This document shows, piece by piece, positions 10,428 through 21,347 of a DNA stretch of 40,362 nucleotides (positions within the stretch are counted from its first letter, which is position 1; each line of letters opens with the position of its first letter). The position numbers were made by a program, and so were the translations under genes. Origin of the DNA: Cylindrodendrum hubeiense (lineage: Eukaryota; Ascomycota; Sordariomycetes; Hypocreales; Nectriaceae); NCBI GenBank assembly GCA_014621425.1, contig JAANBB010000373.1, positions 1 to 40,362 of the forward strand, given 5' to 3'. The notes under the pieces were generated by a model. That model saw only the letters and a list, made by a program, of their open reading frames with translations. It had not been told where the DNA came from and did not search any database.

Positions 10428-12127
10428 ATGGAGCCTCACACCACCACCGCGCCCAGCGCGACAACCAGCGAGGCTACGCCTCTTCTATCCCCCTCCACGA
10501 CCCGTCCGAAGGCAACCCGTACCGTCACATTCAGCGAAAACCCCGTTACTCGCACCATAGAGCCCAGCCGACAGCAATTGCCAGCTCGAAGCCCTCACCA
10601 CCATGCGCCCAGCCCGGCCGTTTCCACCAGCAGCGCCAGCGGCCCTCCCATGCTCGCCGCCCTAAACAACAAGCTCCGTCGACGAAACAGCCAGAGTGCG
10701 GTGCCCGCAGTGATGCACTTGGGTCCTGGTCCCAAGATTGGCCCCCAGCGAAGCACAAAGAAGACGGAGAAGCTCAAGCTCCTGCCCAACCCTGATATCG
10801 ACGACGAGGGAGATGATGAGGAGAGTGGGAGGGATGTCTACTCCCAATACACCCGAATTAAAGATCCCACGGCGCGCAGGGACGCTGCACGACTGGGCAA
10901 GGCAGATCGCGACCGGCTACCTCGTGTGACGGCCTACTGTACTGCCAATCGGTACGAGATGGACGGCCTGATGCGGTTCCTCAAAGGAAAGGGGGAAGTC
11001 CAGGGGTGCAAACCCGAAACTCATCGACGAGTGCATATACACGCCTTACAATTACTCGAAGAGCGCCCGCAACCGCCCAGACCCTGTTCAAAACTATGAG
11101 CGCCGACACTCGACCGGCAGCGAAGGCGTCAATGGAGGACAGCAGCCCAGAGAAGATTTGATAGACCTCCACCCGAATGGTGCTGAGTCCGGAAACGGGA
11201 TCCCGCCCTTCAACGGCCACGCCGACAGAGATATCGCCCACCTATCCAACGAAGATCTCCTGGGCCCAGGCTTAGCCGACGAGAGCGCCATCGCAGATAC
11301 CAATCCCGACTTCGACACCGAGATTCACACGCCCGAGGTCTTCTTGTTTGACTACGGAGTTGTGGTGATCTGGGGAATGACGGAGTCGCAGGAAGCCAAG
11401 TTCCTCAAGGACATTTCCAAGTTCGAAACGGAGAAGCTCGCACCCGACGATGTCGAGACGGAGCTGTTCAACTTCTACTACACAAGAGAATACCAGGCTC
11501 GCATCTACAACGACTTCATCACACTGCGCGACAAGACTAACTACATGACCAAGCTGGCAATTTCCCACGCACTGGCGCAGAGCGTCAAGGTTAGTAACGT
11601 AATGCTGGGACTGATGGCGCCAACCGATGCTAATAGCCATGTTAGACCTCGCTCTTCGAAGAGCTCATTGCCTCGACGGTCGAGACCTGCAAGGATATTC
11701 CCACCCAGATCGCTCTGACTGGCAAGATCGCGCTGCGCCGCTCCCAGATCAATATGCAGATCGGCGAGCTGTTCATCTTGCGCATCAACATCCATCTGAA
11801 CGGCTCCGTCCTCGACACCCCGGAGCTGTTCTGGGTTGAGCCCCAGCTGGAACCCGTCTACCAGGCCGTCAGAAGCTACCTCGAGATGGACCAGCGTGTA
11901 GGGCTCCTGACTGAGCGCCTGGATGTCATCGCCGATCTGTTAGCGGTACTCAAGGGCGAGCTGAGCCACGGCCACGACGAGAAGCTGGAGTGGATTGGTA
12001 AGTTGTACCTTGACATATTCTTGCTCCCGCAGAGGCTAATCACCAGCGGATAGTTATTATTCTCATCGCCGCAGAAATTCTGGTTGCCGCAGTGAATATC
12101 GCGGTGGATTTGTACATGGGGGAGTAA
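10428..12127 (+). CDS. DUF155 (Rmd1/Rmd8/Sif-type) membrane protein, apparent frameshift
   Basis: Member of the Rmd1/Sif2-3/Mrx10 (DUF155) family, with links to sporulation, the nuclear envelope and mitochondria in yeasts; biochemical role unknown. Exons are 10428-11589, 11646-11997 and 12054-12127; both introns are 56 bases (GTTAGT and GTAAGT donors). Read as given, the first frame stops at 11099 after 223 codons. The family core resumes in the +1 frame: RVTAYCTANRYEMDGLMRFL is in one frame and RGANPKLIDECIYTPYNY in the other. The break lies in the AAA run at 10983-10985; one base fewer there would give 528 residues. Downstream come the IHTPEVFLFDYGVVVIWGM core, the GKIALRRSQINMQIGELF helix region and a C-terminal transmembrane helix (VIILIAAEILVAAVNIAVDL). 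The start is the first true ATG; a TTG at 10407 is in frame but not expected. The frameshift is either a base-calling error or a real lesion. Confidence 0.85.
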
Positions 12128-12466
12128 GACTTACAGCGTAACGGCGTTTCTTTATCCGGTCTTCTTGTTCAGGGGCGTGGGCGACGGGGCATTGCATGTA
12201 ATTCTCAAATTTGGAACAGGCACCACACACGTACAGTCTGGAGTGCCGATGTAAATATACAACACTAGACAGAAAGGCTTCGCGGCAAGACTGAACATGG
12301 TGCGCGGCGACGGTATTTTCTTATACATCCCTCTTTATTTTCTAGACGGCGCAAATACCAATTCTCCTGTGAAGCCTGAATGACTCGATAGCCGAGCCAT
12401 TGATATGACAGATGATCCATTAACCCACCGAAAACGCCTCCCGAAAAGCCTTCCACCGGATGTGGC
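12128..12466. other. convergent 3' region
   Basis: 339 bases between the stop of the DUF155 gene (plus) and the stop of the HMG-box gene (minus). It holds both 3' UTRs. No coding frame or strong hairpin was noticed. Confidence 0.6.
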
Positions 12467-13597
12467 TCACTCTTCAGCCTTGTCACCCGCCTGAGTGTCT
12501 TGATCCTCAGTATCGTAGTTGCCCATCTCAACATCCTCGTCCTGGGTCTGGGGCTTCTCTGCCTTTTCGGACTTCTCCTCCTTGTCGTCCTTGGCCTCAC
12601 TGTCCTCTTTCTCCTCCTTGTCTTCCCTGTCCTCCCTATCTTCCCTGTCCTCCCTATCTTCCCTATCCTCCCTGTCTTCCTTGACTTCCTTATCTTCCTT
12701 GTCATCCTTGTCGTCATTGTCGTCATTGTCCTCTCTCGGGGAAGACGGCTCGTCCTTCTCAGCATCCTTGGCCACCGCCTGCTCGAACTTGGTTTGGAAG
12801 TCTTCCTTCTCGGCGTCAGGGAGTTCTTTCCAGCTGCGTGCCAGCTCGTCCTCGATGTTCAGATCCTCATCGCCGTCCTCCTCCTTCTTCTTGGCCTCGA
12901 GAGCGGCTCGGTTCTCATCGCAATAGACTTCGAAGGCATCGACAGGTTTCTTGGAGGAGACGCCATTGGCGTGGTCCTTCGCCTGGCCATCGGCGGGGTG
13001 GGAGGCAGTCTCGGAGACGGGCGACTGGGCTTGGTTGGTAGTAAAGGAGCCCGCGGCGGTGGCCTTGGCGTCGACGTCGACGGCCAGGGACTTGCGATGG
13101 CCTCGCTTGGTGCGCAGTGGCTTATCCTTGGGCTTCCGGGGGTTAACCATCAACTCAGCTAAACTGGCGAGGTCCTATTCCAGGAGGACACAAGTATCAA
13201 CATTGAAACAGGGTGAGAAAGTGGTCCAACGCGTTCGCCGGCAAGGGTACGGTTCCAAAAGCAAGGCATATAGACAGAGGGAAAAAGGTATCCATACCGT
13301 AGGAGGCGGGCTAGGGCTCCCGTCGGAGTCTTCAACGTTGGTGCTGGTACGCTTGGCGAGTTGCTCGAGCAAGAAGGCGCGCTCTATCCGGAGCTTCTCG
13401 ACCTGGCGCTTGATGCGCGCGAGGCGCAGGCGGGCCGCATCGTTGGCGTCCTCGACCTCGTTGGTGCGGTTCTTGAGCTGGACACACTTCCGTCGATAGG
13501 CCTCCTCGACAGAGGGGGGAAGGGTAGACGGTATGGCTGATGACGGACGAGAAGGGAGGTCAGCTTCTGGGGCTTTCCGCTTCAGAGTAAGAGGCAT
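12467..13597 (-). CDS. HMG-box protein, likely INO80 subunit (Nhp10/Nht1-like)
   Basis: Probable nuclear DNA-binding subunit of the INO80 chromatin-remodelling complex, by resemblance to yeast Nhp10 and fission-yeast Nht1 (inference). Exons are 13597-13298 and 13174-12467 around a 123-base intron (GTATGG donor, TAG acceptor), giving 335 residues. A later acceptor (AAG, exon from 13132) is also in frame; it would remove 14 residues and join PPPT directly to PKDKPLRTKRGHRK, so the true acceptor is uncertain. Order: basic N-terminus, coiled coil at about 31-85 (YRRKCVQLKNRTNEVEDAND onward), basic RTKRGHRK patch, a single HMG box at about 176-238 (PVDAFEVYCDENR, SWKELPDAEKEDF) and a highly charged acidic tail from 240 with EDR repeats. 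The gene diverges from CCT8. Antisense frames here are shadows of the repeats. Confidence 0.82.
12620..12679 (-). repeat. Glu-Asp-Arg coding microsatellite
   Basis: An imperfect 9-base repeat (TCCTCCCTG/TCTTCCCTA type on the plus strand) encodes about six to seven EDR triplets in the acidic tail of the HMG-box protein, at residues about 266-285, flanked by EDK/DDK variants. Such tracts often vary in copy number between strains (established for coding microsatellites; not shown here). Confidence 0.8.
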
Positions 13598-14660
13598 GAC
13601 GGATGGGGCACGGGCAGGTCCGAGGCGGATTCTGGGGTAAAAACGGTGTGTTGGGGATGAACCAAGGCGTTGAAGCGGTGGATGGGGGAGTGATGCAAGG
13701 GAGAGGAGAATGGGCAGATGAGATGGTGTCGAGCCTGGTCGTGTGGGCTCCCGAGGCGACAATTCAGATCCGAGAGCGGTTGGGGCTGTAGGATGCAGGA
13801 TCCGGAATCCGAGAGCACCTTGGAGGCACAGATCGAGGCCCAGGTACAGATTGCAGGCAGGGAAAGGACAAAAAAAAACAAGGAGCAAGGCTTACCGGGC
13901 ATGATGGGCGGTACCCCGTGTGTGTGATGTGTGGTGTATGGTGTGTGGGAGGACGTGCGTGGGCTTGCGCTGCGCTTCGCGGCGCTGTTACGACTCCAGC
14001 CCCAGCGGTTTCGACAGCGAGCGACGACGGGGACGCAATTGGCGATGCCGAGGGATTGGATGGTTGGGCGTTATGCGTGAGGGCGCGGATCAATGGCCAG
14101 TCGTGACGGAGGACGCGGTGATGGAGGAGGAGACGGTTAGCAGATGGTCGAGCGGGAGTGTTGAGAGCAATGCGCGCGCGGAAAATGTCCATTCACCATC
14201 GCCAGCCGCGCCGCGCCGGGGTTACGGGGCGTCCAGCGTCCAGTGGAAGGCATCCGAGTACGGTGTTTCGCGTCACTAAGCAAGCGGCGGCTAATCACAG
14301 CAAGCTTCCCGAGCTGCGCAGCCACCTTTGCAGCCACCGGGGGACGAGGCTGACGAGAGCATCAGCCTCAGGGGGGGTGGGCGCTGTGGCTGGAGCGGAT
14401 TAACTCTCGCTGAGGAGCAGGCTGCAACTGAAGCTAGCGAGTGCTGGGGGACCTCCCCACTAATAAATCCCACTGCCCACTGCCCGCTGCCCACCGCCCA
14501 CCGCCCACCACCACCACAAGGTCCTCGGATTGCCCAAGATTTTCTGAGCCAAAGGTGGGAGACTGAAGCTAGCGACGACCTCCTCCAAAACCTCCAACCC
14601 TTCAACCCCTGAGCATCCAGCCACGACCAGACGTACACCCAGCGTGTAGTGGTAGCCAGC
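13598..14660. promoter_or_regulatory. divergent promoter region, HMG-box gene / CCT8
   Basis: 1063 bases between two divergent start codons. It contains a GC-rich 7-base repeat of the CCCACTG/CCCACCG type at 14469-14515, about 150-190 bases before the CCT8 start. Small open frames overlap on both strands and none is convincing. Specific factor sites could not be assigned. Confidence 0.6.
14469..14515. repeat. CCCACYG heptamer repeat
   Basis: About six degenerate copies of a 7-base unit (CCCACTG, CCCGCTG, CCCACCG) that end in CCACCACCACC. It is upstream of CCT8; no known function. Confidence 0.75.
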
Positions 14661-16633
14661 ATGTCGCTCAACATCCCCAACGCCCCGAACGCGGGTCTCT
14701 TCAAGGGGGGTTACAACAAGTAAGTTCTTTCTCCGTCGCTGTGCCGCCCTGGCTGCTTCGCCTGGATGTGGGTGAAGCTCCCCGCCACTCCCACTCCCCT
14801 CCACGCACACATACACCACTTTATCCAGCATCACCACTCTGTCCAGCTACGACTACCACTGCTGCCGCTGCTCCCGCCACTGCCGCTGCTCCCATCACAC
14901 AAGCCCTTGCTAATCTTCGTCTTCCTTCCCCCTCACAGCTACGACTCCGAAGATGGCGCCGTCCTCCGCAACATCGACGCCTGCCGCGCTATCGCTTCCA
15001 CCGTCCAGACCTCGCTCGGTCCCTACGGCCGCAACAAGGTCGTCATCAACCACCTCCAGAAGATGATCCTCACCTCGGACGCTGCCACCATCCTCCGTGA
15101 ACTCGACGTCGTCCACCCCGCCGCCAAGCTCCTCGTCATGGCCTCTCAGCAACAAGAGGCCGAGATGGGTGATGCCACCAACCTCGTCATCGTCCTCGCC
15201 GGCGAGCTGCTCCGAAAAGCCGAGGATCTGCTGCGCATGGGCCTCAAGGCCGCTGACATTGTCATCGGCTACGAGAAGGCCCAAAAGTTCGCTCTCGAGG
15301 CCCTCGAGGAGCTTGCCGTCGACAAGGTCGAGGATATCCGTGATAAGGAGGAGCTCAGCAAGGCCATCAGCACCGTCATTGCGAGCAAGCAGAACGGCAA
15401 CGAGGAGTTCCTTGCCGGACTCGTCGCCGAGGCTGTCCTCGCTGTCCTGCCCAAGAACCCCGCCAACTTCAACGTCGACAACATCCGCGTCGTCAAGATT
15501 ATGGGTGGAAGCCTGGACCAGAGCAGAGTCGTCAAGGGCATGGTCTTCCCCAAGGAGCCCCACGGTTCCGTCAAGAAGGCCACCCGCGCCAAGGTCGGTG
15601 TCTACACCTGCCCCATCGATACCAGCCAGACAGAGACCAAGGGAACTGTCCTGCTGCACAACGCCAAGGAGATGATGGACTTCACCAAGGGCGAGGAGTC
15701 TCAACTCGAGACCACCATCAAGGAGCTATACGACTCTGGCCTGCGCGTGGTTATCTGCGGCGACCGAGTTGGCGACCTGGCCTTGCACTATCTTAACCGC
15801 TTTGGCATTCTGTGCATCCGAATCCTCAGCAAGTTCGAGCTACGAAGAGTCTGCCGCGTCGTCGGCGCCACCCCCCTTGCCCGGTTAGGTGCCCCCATGC
15901 CCGATGAGATGGGCAGCATCGACGTCGTTGAGACTCTCGAGATTGGCGGTGACCGAGTCACTGTGTTCCGACAGGAGGATGATGTTACCAGGACCGCTAC
16001 CCTGGTCCTGCGTGGTGCTACCCAGAACCACCTCGACGACGTCGAGCGAGCTGTCGATGACGGTGTCAACGTTGTCAAGGCCATCACACGGGATCCCCGA
16101 CTTGTCCCCGGTGCTGGTGCCACAGAGATTGAGCTGGTAGAGAGGATACAGGCCCACGGCGAGAAGACCCCAGGTCTGAGCCAATACGCCATCAAGAAGT
16201 ACGGCGAGGCCTTCGAGGTTGTGCCCCGTATCATCGCCGAGAGCGCTGGTCTGGACGCCACCGAGGTTCTGAGCAGACTCTATGCTGCTCACCACAACAG
16301 CGAAGACTGGGACATTGGTGTTGACATCGACGTGAGTTGAACACCTTCGCTTGATTCCAAAGCCATGCTAACATGCAGCTTCAGAACGACGACGAGACCG
16401 GCACCCTTGACGCCAAGGATATGGGTATCCTCGATCTTCTTGTTTCCAAGACCTGGGCCATCAAGCTCGCCACCGAGGCTGCACGAACAGTCCTCTCAGT
16501 CGACCAGATCATTGTGGCACGACAGGCTGGTGGACCGAAGCCCCCGGGCCCCAACCCTGTATGTTCCCTACCGTAATATCCCCATCTACTCACTGTTGCT
16601 AACCGCTATCTACAGAACTGGGATGAGGACTAA
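14661..16633 (+). CDS. CCT8: T-complex chaperonin subunit theta (CCT8)
   Basis: ATP-driven subunit of the cytosolic TRiC/CCT ring that folds actin, tubulin and other proteins. Exons are 14661-14719, 14939-16331, 16379-16558 and 16616-16633. Introns are 219, 47 and 57 bases (GTAAGT, GTGAGT and GTATGT donors; CAG acceptors; GCTAAC branches in the last two). The last exon encodes only NWDED and the stop. The product is 549 residues, the expected size. The N-terminus MSLNIPNAPNAGLFKGGY, the nucleotide-binding segments TSLGPYGRNKVVINH, TSDAATILRELDVVHPAAK and MGDATNLVIVLAGELL, and the later VPGAGATEIELVERI identify the theta subunit; SDAAT and GDAT instead of DGAT and GDGT are usual for this subunit. 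A slightly later third-exon acceptor (TTCAG at 16384) would drop Leu-Gln and cannot be excluded. Confidence 0.95.
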
Positions 16634-17634
16634 ATGGCTCGTATTTAAAGGAGGTTCGGCAAGGGAACGGTTCAATGTAAAAAAAACCCTCGAGGCACGG
16701 ATGGTTAGATGTCCCCAACGAGGCGGTTTATACATGTGTGCAGGGGGTGGATGGAAGGGGAAAACATACATGGCGTGCAAGAGAATTGCTACGCCCATTG
16801 CCTAGAGTACAAACCGGCCCAGGGACTTCTTCTTATTGGAATATACCCAGGGATCGTCACCCAGTAATGCCAAACACCTTTACGACAGTCCATGTTGTTA
16901 TGGAGCTTCCACTAAACTGGCGTCTGAAATTAAAAGAAACACAATTAGTACAAGGAAGTCATCTCAAGAGGGGATCATCAGGTCAAGGAGGTTTGAAGTT
17001 GAACTCGTAAATTCTTCGACGTTGCGCATATCTAGCTAGCCAGGTACAGATATATATCAGGGCATGTATATATATGCATCGGTCAAAGACCGTCCGGCAC
17101 ATGAATTATATATGATACAGGGAAAATCAAACAACCGGGAAAGTACCAGTGGTATATGGCAAGAAGCGCAAAAGGACCAACAAGAAACTCAATCACCCAC
17201 GAAGGCGCAACCTCGTCACGGAACGCCCCTTTCTTCTCTCAACAAATAGGTACGAACGAAGCTTGTGCATGATAGCATGAAGGAAACAGCCAAGCATCGT
17301 ACTATTGATAAATAGATGGCTTAACAGACAAGAAAAACCAAGCAAGTACAAGACAACGCCGAGAGATAAGGTGCGCCTGAATGGGTAAGGGGTATTGCCA
17401 AACTCTCCAAGAGGGGATGTTTGGATGGGGTATGATGTGGTATTGATGTCCAAACAAGCAGAACAAGCGCGTGCATCACACGCCGCATAAAATGCAGGTA
17501 GAGAAAAGGACATTGGGAACGTCCAGGAATTGGGTCGTTAGGGTCATAAACCAAGCCAGAAAACCAGACGCCAACCGTTGTAGCGCCGATAAATGATGCT
17601 GGAGAAAGCCAGTGTCAAAGAAGGGAGGAAACGA
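16634..17634. other. convergent 3' intergenic region
   Basis: One kilobase between the stops of CCT8 (plus) and the Far1-like gene (minus). It is more AT-rich than the coding flanks, with TATATAT-like runs near 17050-17115. Frames are short and without motifs. It probably contains both 3' UTRs; no gene seen. Confidence 0.6.
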
Positions 17635-20600
17635 TTATGCCTCCTCCATGATGCCAACTTCGCCGCCGCCATCCTCTCGCCATTCACGGCTCCTCTCTGT
17701 GAGGCGCTTTACGCCACCTACACGGGCGGACCAGAGACCCTCGATCGGGGTGCGGAAGGTGAAGGCGCGCTGTGAGCTGATTACACCAATCGCTTGCAAA
17801 ACGGCCTTGCGGCTATCCCGGCTGAAGACGGCTGGGTGGTTGATCCACTCCAAGCTGCTCTCAAGCTCCATGTCCAAGGCGTTGACGGTGCTGGCGTCAA
17901 TGCCGGTGCCAAGGCCTAAGCCGTCGTTGGAGCGGCTACGGGCGATCTGCTGCGAAGAAGGGAAGCCGTTGGCGCCAGAGGAGGTCGCTGAGGCCGGTGG
18001 GGAGGGGCTGTGCTTGCGATCAGGTGTGGTCGAGAGATTAGAGGGGCTATCGTTTGCGGGGTGGGGCGTCGAAGGCGTGGACCTGTTGTTCATGGGAGGA
18101 ATGGGGGGGAGACCACCCTTTCCGAGGCCCTTCAGGATCGAACGAGTCTCGTTCAGGAGAGTGTGGGCACGGTCGTGTTGGCCGCGGCTCACCAGAGTCA
18201 GGGCTCGAGTGAGCATATCGGAGGTGAGCAGTTCCATGCGACGCTGGACGATGCTGGGGTGAGGTGGAATGGGCGGCGAGTTCTGCCACGGCTTCTTCGA
18301 GTTCGAGGTAGCCGGCAGCATGGTGATGGCCAGCAGCGAAGGTCGAGGCATGTGGGTGACGGTGCCATCGCGCAGGATGTCGCCCCAATTAAGGTCTGCC
18401 TGGATCAGAGGAACCTCCTCGACTGAAAGCGTCCTCTCGCCATCGGTGTCCATCGACCCGCCGAGGGCCTCGAGACCGGAAACGATGTTGTCCCACGGGT
18501 CTTGAGGGAGTTGCTCCTGAGATGCGTTGTCGGGGAGGATGACCAATTGGACGAGAATGTCACGCTTGTCACCGAATCGAAGGTCGCCAAGCGAGGCTTC
18601 CGCATCTCGCCCAGTGGCTCGCTTCGTGATCTGCAGCGCGCCGCTGATCTTGTGGAACTTGGCCGGGGAGCCCTCAGGTAGCTTGAGCTTGAGCTTGACA
18701 TTTTGATGGGATAGCGTCTGCATGCTACCGAGACAGCCTGCAAGACATTCTCGGAGCATCATCCAGTCCTTGACGTAGGTGTACGACGCCTTGGTCCGGG
18801 TAGAAAGCTCAATCATGGTATCGGGTTTGTGGGTCATTCCGAGACCGAAAGAATGAATGGTAATCTTGGCAGCCTCAGCTCTAGATACGACAAAGTCCAC
18901 GCTATCAGCATCAGATGTAGATGCGTCGCTGATCAGCATGATTGATGCAATGGGGTTGTTGTGCTTCCGTTGCATGAGGAGATCCATAGCAACGTTGGCA
19001 CCCTCAACCACGTCAGCGCGGTGGCTCTTCTGGCCAACAGGCTTGATCGAGGACAGGACGTTGCCCCAGCCAGGCCAAGCCTTGGTGGTCATGCCGACAA
19101 TCGGAACGCCGCCGCCTCCCGATCCGAAAGTGACCAAACCCATGCGATCGCGCTCGCCAAGAGTGTTGACCATGAACTTCAAAGCATCGCGGACAAGGTT
19201 GATCTTGACTCCCTGCATAGATGAGGAGATAGGAACTACAATGACAACGTCGATGGGGACATGGATCGAGTTCAGGACCGGGCTCTTTGGGAAGTTGGTG
19301 TACTCGGTGGGAGCCGTTGTGGCAGACCGGGCACCGCCCCAGGAGGAGGCGACTGAAGAGACCCTCTGCGGGCGTGATGATCGCTGCCATTCGAGTTCTT
19401 CATCTGTCTCTGACACTTCTCCGCGATCAAACTCGGGGCTCCGCATGGGAGATGTCTCGACAGCGTTCAGATCCACCAGAGCTTGCTGCCACAACTTGAG
19501 CTGATTCCGGTTCTCGAAACGGAGGTGAAACTGGGGCAACTCGGCGACCGAGAGACTGAGAGTCAGGACGTTCTCGTCGATAGTACCGGTCTCTGCCACC
19601 TCGTTAAGGTGCTTCTTGATGAGAATCGATCCCTTCAGTGTGCATCGTGTGGTCTTGCGGGGCGCGCCATTGTCATCCCATTGTTGCGCCAGCTGTGGCG
19701 GGAGCTTCTTCTCCTTGACGCAAATAAGCATCTCGGCGAACAAGAAGCATTCCAGCTCCTGCCACGACACTTTATCCTTGCCCACTCGTAGGGTGCCATA
19801 TAGTCTCAATTTTCCGAATCTGGGTAGTGTTAGCCAACCTGTTTACGCTTGGGGCGCCGAGTTAAAAGGTGAACGCCACTACTTACCGGCTAAAGTCTAG
19901 GCCGTGCCAATTATCCACGCGACTACGTAGACTCTCCGTCATCTCCTCCAACACCTCCGCCGACTCATAGGGGTAGAATCGTGGCGCGCTGCGGGCAGGA
20001 GACGGCGGGCGACCGCCAAAAGCCTCGTCAATGCGGTGGTTAGTGGCAGTGGGCTGCGGGGCCGGGACACCCAAATCCTCGGGATCCGGCCTCCACTTGT
20101 TATCGGGGACCTCAACGGTGACTAGGCAAGTGAGGGTTTGCTGTTGTCGCGATCGGTTCATAGTGGGGAATTCTGAGCGAACAGTGACGATCGGAGCCGG
20201 AATGGGATTGCGAGTGATCGGGCGTGGGCTTGCAGGAGTCGTCTCCATAGCCTGGACATCGTAGTCGTGGCGGCGATGAGGCCCGCTCTGAGTCGTCTCG
20301 GGATATCCTCCTGACGATGCTACTCCAGTAGCTTCGCTATCGCTCCGGGCATGGCGTGAAGGTCCATATCGTTCTGATAGAGGCGCGTCCCGGCTATCTC
20401 TCATGCTTCGATTGGCACTCTCTCGACCACTGGCGGCGGAAGACTGTTGCATAAGTCGCCTCTGAGTGCTCTCAAGGCTAGGCGGGCGCACTGTCTGATT
20501 GTCCCATGGTACTGCAGTGGGAGTCGGTGATAGGGCTGATCTCGAGTCATTATTGACAGAGCGCACAATGTTGCTGATTTTCTCTGCGTTCGTATTAGAT

Positions 20601-21347
20601 ACCAGCTCACGATTATTCATACAGCCAGATAACATACCAATATCGATTACATTTCCGCCTCGACTGGTGTCCAGATGCAGGGGCGCGTCGCATGTTGGAC
20701 AATATTGTGATTCGAATTCACGAATGAACTCGTAAAAGCATGCCTCATGAGAAACATGAGAGCATGAAAACTGAAGGATTCGCTCTCCGCGGAGAGTGTG
20801 CTCGAGGGGCTCCTCGCACACGGCGCACTCGCTCCCCACGAAAGTCCGCTCTCGTCGAGAGCGGCTTCTATCCGTGTTGGTCGCCATGACGTTGTTATCT
20901 ATTCCACCGACTCGGCGCGAAACGTTGCTTTGTCCTGACCTTACTGAGGCAGCGGACGAGTTCGATCCCTGGCCGTAGTATGTGCGAATAGATCCGGCTT
21001 TGATTGATCGACCTGCGGAGGCAAAGTTAGCAATAAGTTCGGGTTTAATGCTCAAGACTTTGTTCAGAATGCAATCCACAAGGCAGCGAGTGGAGCATCT
21101 ATAGTCCAGGGAATAACGCGTGGGTCAAAGGCACAGCAAACATACCTTTCTCTGGAAAGGTAGGCACATCAGCGAAGGACTGAGATCCTGTGCCAGTTTC
21201 AGGGCGGGAACCGCTGGATTTGGATCCACGAGAGCCAATTAGACCAAGATCACGAAGATTCGATGTGAAGCCCTTATCCTCGCCCGAGTTTTTGGTAGAG
21301 CCTGATTGCGCGCCGTAACCCTGATTCTTGTGATGTCGACGGAACAT
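17635..21347 (-). CDS. RING-PH-VWA scaffold of the Far1/Ste5 family
   Basis: Likely scaffold of the pheromone/MAP-kinase pathway: the RING-H2, PH and VWA order is that of yeast Far1 and Ste5 (role inferred). Exons are 21347-21146, 21012-20638, 20583-19887 and 19819-17635, giving 1152 residues. Introns are 133, 54 and 67 bases; donors are GTATGT, GTATGT and GTAAGT, with CAG acceptors and clear branch sites (GCTAAC in the first and last). The N-terminus is Ser/Gly-rich. The RING has C130, C133, C151, H153, H156, C159, C172 and C175. A Ser/Pro/Arg-rich linker follows, then a PH-like domain at about 426-543 (RLYGTLRVGKDKVSWQELEC to LKLWQQALVDL), and a VWA domain from about 613. Its metal site reads VPISSSM, lacking the usual first Asp. 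The C-terminus has disordered Ser/Pro stretches between helical segments. The second intron is stop-free and of length 3n. The start is the first ATG before the Gly/Ser-rich exon. Confidence 0.87.

Noticed and set aside
12500..13162. Hydrophobic 220-codon frame antisense to the HMG-box gene
   Set aside because: Its Leu/Val/Phe-rich runs are the reverse-strand shadow of the acidic EDR/DDK repeats; the HMG reading is supported by a real domain and splicing.
14910..15704. 264-codon frame antisense to CCT8
   Set aside because: Shadow of a strongly codon-biased conserved gene; no motif of its own.
21013..21098. Extra coding exon starting CSTRCLVDC in the Far1-like gene
   Set aside because: The canonical GTATGT donor is in the wrong phase for it, while the longer intron with GCTAAC and CGCAG joins exons 1 and 2 perfectly. 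Kept only as a possible isoform.
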